Assembly (NCBI RefSeq): GCF_001186125.1
Contig: NW_014039906.1
Location: forward strand, 3,619 to 24,459
Direction of reading: 5' to 3'
DNA from: Sphaeroforma arctica JP610
Lineage: Eukaryota; Opisthokonta; Ichthyosporea; Ichthyophonida
DNA: 20,841 nucleotides
Positions 1-10,438 of this stretch are shown here, piece after piece (positions within the stretch are counted from its first letter, which is position 1; each line of letters starts with the position of its first letter). Below the pieces are notes generated by a model. The model saw only the letters and a list, made by a program, of their open reading frames with translations, was not told the origin of the DNA and ran no database searches. The translations under genes were made by a program, and so were the position numbers.

Positions 1-2
1 AA

Positions 3-653
3 CAACTGATTCGACGCATCCTGGTAGGCCCGAAACTGCCGCCCATTGGCCCTGACCTCCTTCAGCAATTACAGGAGTGCCACGACTTCCACGGTATCTG
101 GACCCTCCATGAACACCTTGGATCTTTTCTCCAGCATGTTGAAGAACCACCGTACCCTCACCCGTCCCTGACGCATCAACAGATGCTCCCCATACCCCGG
201 CTAATCACGCTGTTGAAGTATTACTTCCAAATATCGGTTCAAACCAAATCATCGCGCTTGTTGGTTCCGACTATGATACTTCCGATCCAGGCCAGCCAAC
301 AGATACCGAATTCGTCCGTGGTCTGGTGCGGCATTGGCTTACCCCCATCCTCGCTTCACGACCGGATTATGACGGATAACCTGGTCCTTCTCGGTATTTC
401 GTACTCTACACTAACCCATTCCGCGGCACTACACGGCGCAGACCCGATCCGTACCACAGAGGTGGGTACTCTACTTAGTAGGTCAGCAAGCGAATATATG
501 GAACATTCGATATTAACAGTGTTTTGTCAACACCGGCCCGAATTGACTCAGCACATATCTTCCATTGTCGACTCACTTGGCCCAAGCTTCAAACGGGAAT
601 TTACTGACCACTTCTTCCCATCAATCTTTCCTGAACCACTACAGCGACTATGA
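3..653 (+). CDS. Unrecognised open reading frame, partial at left edge
   Basis: One frame is open from the window edge to a TGA at 651-653, giving 217 codons without a stop; the first internal Met is at 183. The peptide is rich in Leu, Pro, Ser and His, with no membrane segment, signal peptide or motif that I recognise. The stretch is clearly GC-richer than the DNA to its right, and an AATAAA lies about 50 bases past the stop, as expected for a last exon. Against this, other frames are also open over parts of the region and read about as well, so the true frame is uncertain. It could be the 3' exon of a host gene or old element coding sequence. No function is proposed. Confidence 0.3.
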   Translation, partial: QLIRRILVGPKLPPIGPDLLQQLQECHDFHGIWTLHEHLGSFLQHVEEPPYPHPSLTHQQMLPIPRLITLLKYYFQISVQTKSSRLLVPTMILPIQASQQIPNSSVVWCGIGLPPSSLHDRIMTDNLVLLGISYSTLTHSAALHGADPIRTTEVGTLLSRSASEYMEHSILTVFCQHRPELTQHISSIVDSLGPSFKREFTDHFFPSIFPEPLQRL

Positions 654-704
654 GAGCCATACCATATTTTCATACATTGTATCATACATACTTGCCATTT
701 TAGA

Positions 705-710
705 AATAAA
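705..710 (+). promoter_or_regulatory. Candidate polyadenylation signal (AATAAA)
   Basis: An AATAAA lies 52 bases after the TGA of the left-edge open frame, a normal distance for a poly(A) signal. Such hexamers are common by chance in AT-rich DNA, so it is only as credible as that frame. Confidence 0.25.
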
Positions 711-1179
711 TAATATTATCCCTATTAACGTTACCTAGTTGAACCTCCGATCAGCCAACCAGATGTGCCAGTTTGATGAAGGCGAAGCCGGTAATTCTTG
801 ATAAGTGGCAAGTTATTGGATAAGACAATAACTATGGACATCAAGAGTAAAAAAAAATATTCTTCTAAAGATAGGATTTTACGAGTCTCAGATTCGCCCC
901 AATGAAACATACCATAGTTTCTAATAGAGCGACATCGAAACACTAAATAAAATCCCTTCGGCGGAAACAGTACTGAGAGGATTTATATATAGGCAATGTC
1001 TCAGCCTCACAATCCCTCAGAGTATTGCTGTTTTCACGAGGCATACCTAACTTTACTAAAAGCCTCATTTCATTTATTTCCTTTGAAATTTGCACGATAC
1101 TTGGAATTTACCTACGTGTTTAAATACTCTAAGGCGTTAATATCGCCTTGATAGACCGAATCTTACACATTTTAAAGTT
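711..1179. other. No gene seen; AT-rich spacer
   Basis: I see no convincing exon, RNA gene or element in this stretch. The minus-strand open frame at 731-943 has no recognisable motif and looks like chance. Confidence 0.5.
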
Positions 1180-1660
1180 AACAAAAGTACACACACAGAC
1201 AGGCAGAGAGAGACTCCATGCCACACTTACACATAAAACATACAGACACACAAACAGAGACACCATGCCCCACCTACACAAAAATACGCACAGACACAGA
1301 GAATGAGAGACATACGCACACACAGCCCATGCCCTACTTACGTGTACATATGTACAGACACACAGAACAAGCACACAACACACACGTACCAAAAAATATC
1401 GGGTTTCACTCAAAATACCCCCACCATACACACAAATATATACCCACTGCCTACCGAAACATCAATTGTGCCTTTCAGAAATACATAAATATACTCCACA
1501 AGCACACACGCGCAAATACACACACACACGCGCAAATACACACACACACACACGAAACGCACACAGAATACACACACATAACTATATACACATACACATA
1601 TAACTTTACACACACACGCACATACACACATGTTTACACAAAGATAGATAAATATATACT
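1180..1660. repeat. AC-rich simple repeat with embedded minisatellite
   Basis: The plus strand is dominated by ACAC/CACA runs broken by GCGC, AGAG and ATAT. Two nested patterns are visible: a degenerate unit starting CCATGCC(A/C/T) at 1216, 1262 and 1327, and an exact 20-base duplication containing CGCAAATACAC at 1511 and 1531. Open frames on both strands here (Thr/His-rich on plus, Cys/Val-rich on minus) are products of the repeat, not genes. Confidence 0.85.
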
Positions 1661-1904
1661 ATAGATACAAATAAAATGCATGAAACATACATTATCAAGA
1701 AATGCATGTATTGATGAAACAACGGTAAAAATCCATTTATACATTTGAATACACACTCTTATGTGAATGAATAGATACATATGTAAATAAAAATACACAT
1801 AAATGTATACAATAGATAAATATATATTTAGATGCATATATAATAAGACAAATGCATACCAGTAAACACGCACGCATGACAGTAGACTCACATACACAAC
1901 TAGA

Positions 1905-2025
1905 TTAAATATAACTCTATTGTATACACACATACACATACATATACGCACGGTAACACACACTTACACACTCAAACGAATACACACGCAAACACTTAAA
2001 CACTAATACACTCGTACACTCACCT
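1905..2025. repeat. Second AC-rich simple-repeat block
   Basis: This is a short block of ACAC-type repeat with CATACACATACA and CACTCGTACACTC variants. It is separated from the first block by AT-rich DNA containing ATAGATAAAT motifs, and probably shares its origin. Confidence 0.7.
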
Positions 2026-2204
2026 CCAGTCGTTAGCCTCTCTCTAAGCTCATCATAGTTTCTGCTGCAAAATAAATATAATATGTATATATTTAATTAT
2101 TTTACATAGTGTCATGAAGTCGTGTCTCTTGGTCATGGTCATTATATTGCTAACGTCATCATTAAAAAATTAAATAAATACGTACAATAATGGCCTTTTT
2201 TCGT

Positions 2205-2274
2205 GGTCCTCTGGATATGAGTCTGCGCTAAATGAGGAAACCTGATTTCTGCTCGAGCCCCAAATCCAGAGGCC
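2205..2274. repeat. Short inverted repeat (hairpin)
   Basis: GGTCCTCTGGATATG near 2205 pairs with CAAATCCAGAGGCC ending at 2274, with one or two bulges, around a loop of about 40 bases. T-runs lie just outside both arms. No coding potential is seen. Confidence 0.45.
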
Positions 2275-2335
2275 AGAGGGTTTTTTTATGTATTGGCATA
2301 TTTACGATAAATAGATAAATGTACAGACAAAAAAA

Positions 2336-2439
2336 TACCGAGCTCAGCTCACTTCGTCGGGGAGTCATGTTTCACAAGTAATTGAGAATAATAACTGTGA
2401 ACATAACTCCCCGCAGGGCGGAGTGAGCCGAGCTCGGTA
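2336..2439. repeat. Imperfect foldback element, arms about 40 bases
   Basis: The left arm (2336-2375, starting TACCGAGCTC) is the imperfect reverse complement of the right arm (2397-2439, ending GAGCTCGGTA). A loop of about 21 bases separates them and a few bases are inserted in the right arm. Whole length is about 104 bases. The perfect outer 10 bases and GC-rich arms in an AT-rich setting suggest a small foldback/MITE-like element or a structured RNA. No clear target-site duplication is visible. Confidence 0.6.
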
Positions 2440-2608
2440 GATTCATAATTTCGCGTTTTGAAATAAGAATATTTTTAGAATCCGGTCTGTGTTTAAAATT
2501 ATTTGTTGTATATTAAAGTACCGAACTATAAGATGCCGCACAATATTAGTCAAAATTTGCTGGATGTCAAAACTTGCTGGGTTTAGGGTTCCTACCACAA
2601 AAAAAAAT

Positions 2609-2687
2609 TCAGTTCACAAAATTCGTGTTCACTATGGGACTTTGGGTCAGTCACAAATTTTGTGTCAGTTCACAAAATTTGTGTCAA
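2609..2687. repeat. Three copies of a palindromic 20-23 base unit
   Basis: Units beginning TCAGT(T)CACAAA lie at about 2609, 2648 and 2665. Each contains the near-palindrome CACAAAATTYGTG, so copies pair with themselves and with each other. The function is unknown. Confidence 0.5.
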
Positions 2688-3000
2688 CGTGGGTCATTAT
2701 CTATATCTGTTAACCAATAGTGTCTGGTCTCTTTCAGTAAACCAATGGAATCGGGTTTCTCTTAATGCTAATTTTTATTGGTCCATTTGTTTTCGATCTT
2801 TGACGGGCCCTAGTAGTACAGAGAGATTTCCAACCAAAAATCCAACGCATACAGCCATCCACCCACCCTCAATCACAGCTCTTATGTCCTGCAGGGAAAT
2901 TTTTATTTTATTTTAAATAGCGCGGTGCCATGACACTTGTCAGTTGAGACTCTGTAAACGCATGACTGCCAAGCTAAGCTCAATACGTTTTGGGGGTACG

Positions 3001-3235
3001 GAATAGTAGTTGAACGTAAACGCATATTTATCTATTTTTTTAAACGTTATAACTGTTATAAGGTGATCAGTAGAGCCTACCTAAGTACTTTATATAGGAC
3101 TGGTTCGTATGGTGAAATCTGTCCACACTTAAATGTTTAGACGCGCAAGATGCACCTGTGAGCATACAAAGGACCGTATATTGAATAAAAGTTGAGCATA
3201 AACGTATATTTATTCAATTTATAAAAGTTTTAACG
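3001..3235. repeat. Imperfect direct repeat pair, period about 182
   Basis: Roughly 50 bases from 3001 (GAATAGTAGTTGAACGTAAA) recur from 3183 (GAATAAAAGTTGAGCATAAA), including the following YATATTTAT stretch and an (A)AACGTTATAAC versus AAGTTTTAACGG end. This is probably an old local duplication. Confidence 0.45.
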
Positions 3236-3249
3236 GAATACGGTTTGAG

Positions 3250-3986
3250 GTTAGCTGCCAAGTGCCAACTTGCCAAGTCTGCACTCTGCCTCACTGACTG
3301 TCTGCCATCCCCAACCCCTGGGAACGCATAGCAATTTAGGAAGTTATGGGTTTTGGCGGGAAACGAAACATAGTTACCGGCAGATTCTTCTTCTTGTGGT
3401 AATTCGTGTGTATTCTTCAAAAAAAGAAAAGTCTCTGTGTATTGTATATATTTATTTACATGCAGATCTCAAGACATCTCAAAGCAGTAATTGGTAAATA
3501 TTTAAATGTGAATAGGGTACAGCAAAAGATTCAGGTCATAAAGATAGTTTTGGATCGCACCTCATACCATTAAATCTGACGATGGTTGCCGCTCTATGCT
3601 CTAGAAGAAGGCTGCTTTCAGCAGGTAGAGTGATATTTAACTTCTATGTGTTGGGTTTGACACACCTCCTTGTATGAGCTCCTTTGATATTGTTGGGATT
3701 TTGTGCGTCTGGAAGTAATTGCTCAAACTGTGGAAACGCTCAAAGAACACTGCGCCAGAAAAAGACGGCTATACGCTGGGCATACATATCCTTTGGTCAA
3801 GTGTATGGTCGTGGCTTTTGCATGAGTGCCGCTATTGTTTCTGTATGCTGCAATGCATCTTGTCTTCAACTGTAAAAAGGATGCTTTGTTTGAGTTGCAA
3901 GAAAACAATATTCCTCGTGGAGTCCGAATAGCTGCAAGTGATCGTTTCAAGGTAAAGAAACACAGGTATCTGGGTTGGTTGGTTAT
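3250..3986. other. Upstream region of the NXPE/PC-esterase gene
   Basis: I support no gene here. Overlapping short open frames between 3684 and 3986 show nothing recognisable and probably represent promoter and 5' leader of the downstream gene. An in-frame TGA at 3939-3941 precedes the proposed start at 3987. No TATA box can be assigned with confidence. Confidence 0.4.
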
Positions 3987-6900
3987 ATGATAAATAAACA
4001 TCTTATTGGTTACTCCACAATCCACCGCGTGGCCTCTGAGCGTGTAGACCTTCGAGCATTCACGCCGTTCTCTCTTAGGCTTGGCTTCATCTTTTTCTCT
4101 TTCATAGGTCTGGTGTGCGCCGTAGTCATAGTTATCCAGTTTGATACCTCCAGTAGCAATTATGGCTTTCAAGACGTCATCGGTCAGGCATCAGGGATGA
4201 AAGGTACAGTTCAGCATAGACGTAATTTTTGTGCCAGTCATTCCCTCGGGCTTTAGTGTCATATATTACTACTGACTGTTTTCAGTATTTTGTAAGAAGG
4301 CGGGTGTTGAGATTGAGATACTTTCAGTGAAAGCGAACGAGTTCAGTGCCGTTGGTGCATTTGATACGCGTGCGTAGGAATAAATAATTTGGGCAGTACA
4401 GTATATCAAGTAGCAGGGTCTTACAATGTTGACAGTGTAAATAAATGTCGGTTTCTGCATACCATTGATAAGAGCGATCAACAACGATAAAGAGTCTCAC
4501 GCCGTTAACCGTTTTTCGTTTTTCGATAGCGTATTTTTTTTTTGAGAACCACTTAAATGTTGTTGCAAATCTGAACGTGTGCATAGCCAATGACGACATT
4601 TGTGTACTATGGACAAGACGGATATGTATAGTGAGATATGATGTATTGGCGAGAGTATGTATGTACAACTCGATGCTGCACAAATGCTTATATTCTTGAG
4701 TTTGTAACAATTCTTGTCAAGTGAACGCAAATGATAGCTACTGGTACACTATATCTATTTGTGAGAGAAAACAAACCAATCGAATGAGAGAGACCCTCGA
4801 TTATGAATATGCTCTGCAACAATATACGAAGTAGGACATATCTGCTAGCAATTCGCTACTATGTGACAAACTAAGACTTCGACCTTGTACGATCGGATAA
4901 TATTACGATTTTTGTCACAGGATCACGCTACATGTTATTAGCCCCAGGCAAAGTGGTTGTGGGATCACGAGGGTGAGTAGAGAGATGTGAGCGTGTATTT
5001 ACTACTACTTTGAATAAGAATATAATTATATCTTCCAGTTTGTATATCATAAACTTCTTTTCATAATTTATTGAACACCCGCAACAGGAATATGTACTTA
5101 TTTGAGAACAGCAACAAAGTGCCTGATTTCTGTATGACTTTTAGCTTTGTGCACAGCGTATCGCTATGACATATTTCTGAAGGTACGCCGATAGAAGTAA
5201 GATCCTACGACTCAAATACTACTTGAATGCTCTCTTCAATGTGTATAAATATGAAATTGGTAATCCTACCAATATATTAACCGTACCATAAGCCTATACT
5301 GTACTACTGTTCTAGGATGGTCGCAATACAGCTTTTAAATTACATATATATATATATATATATATGCAGTGTTTTTGTATTGTCCATCGTATACTAGAAG
5401 GCGTTGATGACTGTGATTCATAACTAATGTAGCATCTATCCACGATCCATGTTTTTTTTTCAGTAACAGCAGCCCTTGGACAAGCGAATACCACTTTTGA
5501 TCGTTGCATGTGTAATAATTTTTTTTTGCGGCGATATATTATTTGTGTGCGTTTACGTCAGCAGTCACATGACTGTACACTTGAAGTATATATAAGAACT
5601 ACCACCGCCTGGCCCCAAAGGCATGGGATACTCCTACTTTCTAAGATCTGATTTGACATCGATTACATGTTGACTTTTTAGGGCCACTACTCGGTACATT
5701 AGTAGATGATCCCAACGAACACGGGGTCGCTGAATTATCGCGAATACAAGCGGAAATTGAGGCGCCGAAAAGCGACAACCGTTCCTCACAACCCGCAAAA
5801 ATCACTGAGCAGAAGCCAGCAAAGTTGGAGAGCTTGGAGATTGATAAATCCAAGACAGAGAGCACGGCTAGCATCACCAGCAAGGTTCGAACAGACATCT
5901 GATATCCTTATTGTTGTTGAGGGTGTGGTATTTTTGAGATGAACATCTGTCCACCGTGAGGTAGTCATACTGTTCGTTGTTATTATTTGTGTACTAGGAC
6001 TATGTGATGCCAGAGCTTGATTATGATGCTCAAAAGTTGCTTGATCTCTTTGATGGAGTATTCGAAGGAGACAATAACTTCGGATTAGTCAAACCAGCAA
6101 ATTCTGCAAAGTGTGACGTGCAGCTGAGAGTGGACCCCGACAAAACGGACTACAACATTGAAATCAAAGGTATGTACCGAACGAATCGCGATGAGTATTG
6201 AAGCGATGGTAAATGAGTTTCCCTGTAATTACAATTGAGTCATAGACTACGCTATTCATACTTTTCCCTCAGCCCATTGTATCGTAACTCTTTCAGTGCC
6301 TTGCACATATGAGCTAGGCCTGTGAATTTATTTATCAGACTGAAGCTCGGATCGATATCCGAGTCGCAATGCTCTTTGGCATGTGCTAACTCTATGCTGC
6401 TTTCCTATTGAAGTTGGCCAACCATGCGAAGTGACCGAAGTACTACTTAGGCGCGTGGATGGACAGGCGATTAAAGCTGCAACCATCGGTATTTATTTCT
6501 GTGTGTTTTTACAGCACATTGCAATTCCTGCTGTTATAGATACGGAGCTCGCTGGTCGTATGACTTCCTGTAGTCTTTGATTTTTTGTCTTTTATCGGCC
6601 CCGCACTTGCTTTGCGCTGTCACTTGTGACATCGCGACAGTTGTTCACGAATGAAAGTTTATTGTCTTTTCTTAGGCACATTGAAGGCCGATGCGATGCT
6701 TGTACCCGGTACAACAAATCCAGGAAAATACGAGAAGACTGATAGTGTCAGTGGTGATGTCAAAAAGAGACCGCTCCACTTTGTAAGTTGTAATTTTTGG
6801 GGTTCAATTTTTATTTATCTTTCATTGCTATCATATTGAATAGGCCTTCGCCGGATATTTTCGTTCAGTGATCTGGCTGTGAACACTTTGCGTGGCTCAA

Positions 6901-9900
6901 CTTAAGTTCAAAATCAGAAGCCTGATAGTCGAACTCATCATCCTTGATTCTGGCAGAGGTCGAACAAAAATCTTTCTGCCTACGAGGCCTACGTTGTACT
7001 TGACGATAGTAGCAATTTCTATGAGGTCACTTTCCCGGGCTCGTCAATACGCTTGGCCAATCCAGAGGATGCAAAAATTGTGTATGAAAGTATGTTTAGT
7101 AAAACCTTATCCGCCTATCGTGATAGTCGTATTGACAACGAGTTTAAAACTTCACGATAACTACTGCAAAACGTCCATAGAAAGTGCTTGCAGTTATGAT
7201 TCTTGCCATGTGCAACAATATTCTCATTGCTCGATGAAATTTTTCGAGACTGTTCAGTTGTGACTATAATCGTATGGAGTGTTTTGAACCTCATGAACAG
7301 ACGCACATCTCGACGTCTCGGAACAAGATCGATCAGAAATACCGAAACGACCAGTTTGCAAGGGAGACAAATATGATGGCTGCCGTCGACACTTAATTCG
7401 CAATGTACCTATGGCATGGGATTATGCTGTGTATCCTCTGGGGAATTGGTATGTCAGAAAAAAGGGCATCCACTTTTGAGCGAAAGCCTTCTCCGTCCCA
7501 AAACTTACTACAGTTTATTAAATTTACTGAACAACTTCGCAGTAATGATCCGTTACAAGGCGATGAATTCGAGTATACAGCTTACGATGGGAGCAGGGAT
7601 CTCTTCATAGTGAAAGCTCATCCAGGTGTGTATTTCCATCTCGAGGGTAATAGTGTATCCCGATCAACACCATAGCAATCAAAAGTCAGTCTATTTTCTG
7701 AGGTCCAAGTTATCACAACTGGTTATTGTGCAAAACACTTACTATGTACGGAACGATTTTCTGCTATACCACACACTGTAGAGGCAATCATGCATTTCGG
7801 CACGAAGGCCATACACTCAAGCTATTTCAAAGCCCGGCTGAATGACTTGACGACAAGCGGGACAGTAAAGTCAACCAGAAAGGGTGCTCCATCTATGGGT
7901 TACAAGTGGGACAGCGATTTGGATGGATTTGTTATATCTGTTGAGCACACTGTTCCGGGAAATTTCAAGTTAGAGGTATGGTGAATATTGTTATTTCTTG
8001 ATTCGGATAAAATTTATTTCGTTTTTCCGGAATATAATTGATTCTGCAAGGCAGAATCATCAGGGCAGAATGTTTGAGAGCGAGATGTTCTCCTATAGGG
8101 ATGTCAATTTTAACGTATCTTTAAATTCATCAGATCTAGTTCATTTCCCTTTTTCTGCCGATGGGATAACAGGTCGAGCTCGAATGGTACTATGGTCTGA
8201 ATGAGATCGGCAACAGCCAAGTGCCTTGGAATATGGGTCGCTACGATGGTTTTGGATACTCAGTCTGCCAACGATCTAGGGCTCGCGTCGGACTCCTCGA
8301 GCCCACAGCTGAGGTACGCTATCTGTCGGCTTGATTCAACTATCTTGTTGAAAATTAACTGCCTATCTGGGTAAATGAATGTGTAGTCTGTGAATCTTAT
8401 TCACTGTCTTCAATTCGGCAGATTGTAATCAAAGGTGACAAGAAGTATGCGACTAGAAAATGTGGACGAGAAGATGGCCCTGACTTTATAGGGCACTGGC
8501 TAACTAAGAAAGAAAAGTATGTATTATGATTTTGAACAAGATTACTCTATTAAAAGCATTTTCATTCACATCGTGTTGGCTTTGAATGGATTTGGCTTGT
8601 GATATCTTCTGGTTTAGTTTACGTCTTCGCTCCCAGTAATGGTTCACTTTACTGGTGATACTGACATGCCGAATTTTCGCTTGGCAAATTGGTATCGATG
8701 CGTCTTCTATAGTTGTGCTCACTTACAAATATTTCTTCGTTCAGAGGCTGTGATGAGGAGTGTACGGGTATAGGTGCTCTTACAGATGACTACCTCTCAC
8801 TTCATAATGATGGTAGCGGACGAAGTGTGATGTTTGTCCCAGATAACTGTCGACCGCACATCTACACAGACAAAAATGTAAGCCGAGTATCGTGAGATTT
8901 TATCAAATGGAGTTGCACTTCTGAGCATTCGCAGGGGTAATTCAGATATAATTTTACTGATGTTATAATTCTGCCTACTAATCGAGTAAAATATCTTATG
9001 CAGATCCTACAATGCGCAAGAGAGAAGAAAATATCATGGTTGGCAGTGATGGGAGACAGTACCATACGCGAGGTAGCGTCCATGCTTCTAACCAAGTTCC
9101 CCCCCCATGATAGTGCGGGAAAATTCAGCACTGTGAAAATGCCTGTATTCTACGACGAGACCAATAAAAACCTCGGATCCTTCACGTGAGTTACTTATTT
9201 GTTGGGTCTTTTGTTATTTTGACTATTTCGTAGCTACTCGAGTTGTCGTTTTATCAGAAGGACCCTCCGAACTATGTCCTAAATCGTCGATGGTATAATT
9301 TCCAGGATTGCGTTTGAAGCGCCGAGTTCTTTCATCGATATGTGCAACGATGGAATGGATAATATCGAAAAGGAATTTATTCGAAATTTTCCGAAAGAAG
9401 CAAAGCTGATGGATGATCGATTCAATCTCAGATTAACGGTAGGTTGATCAAAATATATTGTCACTGAATTGTCGCTTTGCCTAGATACAAAATTCAATGA
9501 TTAACAACACCTTGCAAAAGCTCATGTTTGCTATCCATTTTTTCAGAACGAGAGTGAAGCCAGGCCCGAAATTTTTATCACGAACAGCGCAGTCGCTTAC
9601 TCTGCCTGGAAACTTCGGTTTCCCGAATATATCAAGTAAGTTTCCATGCTCATTTTGAACAACCTCCCGAATTAGGAATGTACTTTCAACAACTATGTTG
9701 TTTCAAAGCCATACAGAAGTCTAAGATGTTCAAGTTAAAATTAAAATACTATTTTCTTTCCAGATTTATGTATAACATTGCGAACTACTTCAAGGAAGCA
9801 TTTCAGGCGGAACGCGAAGGACTACCCCCGCTCAGGATAATTTGGTTTATTGCTGTCGAACATCCAGGTAGATTTCCCAAGTGCTTGTCGATCCGTATTT

Positions 9901-10297
9901 TGAAGTTGTTTGCTCTCGTTGATAAATTCGTCGCGTATAAACGGTAGTGTTTTTGCCTAGCTGCTCTTGATGAATACCGCATACTTACACGATCGTTTCG
10001 CTTGCATTGTTTCCTCCAGATCGTGCTCATCCTGGTACGATAAACGTTAATTCTCAACGTATTCGATGGCAGAATGAGGTTGCCGTTCATATACTGAAGG
10101 AAGTGCTTGGAGAGCGAATTGAATTTTTCAATGGCTTCCACGTTCTGGAAGGTGAATGGAAATATACCTGGGACGGTCTACATGCACTGAGGACGGGTAC
10201 TTCTCAGTGGCATGGTATAGAAGCGAACGTCGTGATACAGATGTTATTGAACATGGTTTTCGACGATTGCAAAGGCACAGATGAAGGTGAGGGCTAG
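3987..10297 (+). CDS. NXPE/PC-esterase-family type II membrane protein, 17 exons, 828 aa
   Basis: Predicted secretory-pathway acyl-esterase or acyltransferase of the SGNH/PC-esterase class (NXPE, Cas1p, PMR5 kin), probably acting on a glycan in the Golgi; the substrate is inferred only by family. Exons: 3987-4203, 5682-5884, 5998-6169, 6414-6488, 6676-6782, 6957-7089, 7301-7448, 7543-7625, 7782-7975, 8173-8313, 8422-8516, 8745-8877, 9004-9185, 9306-9438, 9547-9635, 9764-9867, 10020-10297. All phases agree and the sum is 2487 bases. The start is the only ATG after an in-frame TGA at 3939. Domains: cytoplasmic tail 1-31, membrane anchor about 32-52, Lys/Glu/Ser-rich stem to about 140, two Ig-like NXPE-type repeats about 141-500 (second has SYFKARL), Cys-containing lead-in with VPDNC, then the esterase. 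Catalytic Ser586 sits in VMGDSTIRE; WDGLH supplies Asp788 and His791; Asn685 may be the block III residue. Weakest points: long intron 1 and the GTTCGA donor after exon 2. Confidence 0.85.
4204..5681 (+). other. Long first intron of the NXPE/PC-esterase gene (1,478 bases)
   Basis: It is six times longer than any other intron of the gene. It joins phase-1 ends (ATGAAAG before GTACAG, and GGCCACTA after TTTTTAG) to give Gly. It contains an (AT)n run at 5344-5365 and two exon-like segments with acceptor and donor consensus, 4921-4972 and 5464-5511. The second is 48 bases long and phase-compatible, so a skipped or alternative exon is possible. Confidence 0.55.
5344..5365. repeat. (AT)n microsatellite in intron 1
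   Basis: A perfect AT dinucleotide run of 22 bases inside the first intron. Confidence 0.9.
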
Positions 10298-10397
10298 ACC
10301 CGGTGACGATTGGCTGATCTCGCTGTAAATTTCGAAGCTGGGTCGATCTTGTGAGATCCTTCACGGTTGCGTGGCAGATACTATTCATGCATATCGT

Positions 10398-10403
10398 AAT
10401 AAA
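10398..10403 (+). promoter_or_regulatory. Polyadenylation signal of the NXPE/PC-esterase gene (AATAAA)
   Basis: This is the first AATAAA after the TAG at 10295-10297, about 100 bases downstream. It supports this exon as the last one. Confidence 0.55.
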
Positions 10404-10438
10404 CTAGACTAGGAATCATAGCCTAGATATCTTGCGCC

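Noticed and set aside
1218-1963. Several open frames of 61-148 codons on both strands
   Set aside because: They lie in AC-rich repeats. Their Thr/His-rich or Cys/Val-rich peptides simply translate the repeat.
3723-4172. Minus-strand open frame of 149 codons
   Set aside because: It overlaps antisense to exon 1 and the leader of the NXPE/PC-esterase gene. Its peptide shows no motif, whereas the plus strand encodes a clear signal anchor.
4269-4730. Overlapping minus-strand open frames
   Set aside because: They lie within intron 1 and have no motif, no splice continuation and no family resemblance.
5589-5596. TATATAAG box upstream of exon 2 as a promoter
   Set aside because: Exon 2 has no in-frame ATG, and the ATG at 5623 leads quickly to a stop. 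The phase-matched exon 1 with a membrane anchor explains the gene better.
6844-6886. Possible extra exon after GAATAG (reads AFAGYFRSVIWL)
   Set aside because: It reaches a stop quickly and has no usable phase-matched donor. Splicing from 6782 directly to 6957 is in phase.
6892-7263. Plus-strand open frame of 123 codons
   Set aside because: It is a shadow frame across exon 6 and parts of the flanking introns. The coding frame of exon 6 is set by its phase-0 CAG acceptor.
9803-10141. Minus-strand open frame of 112 codons
   Set aside because: It is antisense to exons 16-17 of the NXPE/PC-esterase gene, which contain the diagnostic catalytic motif.
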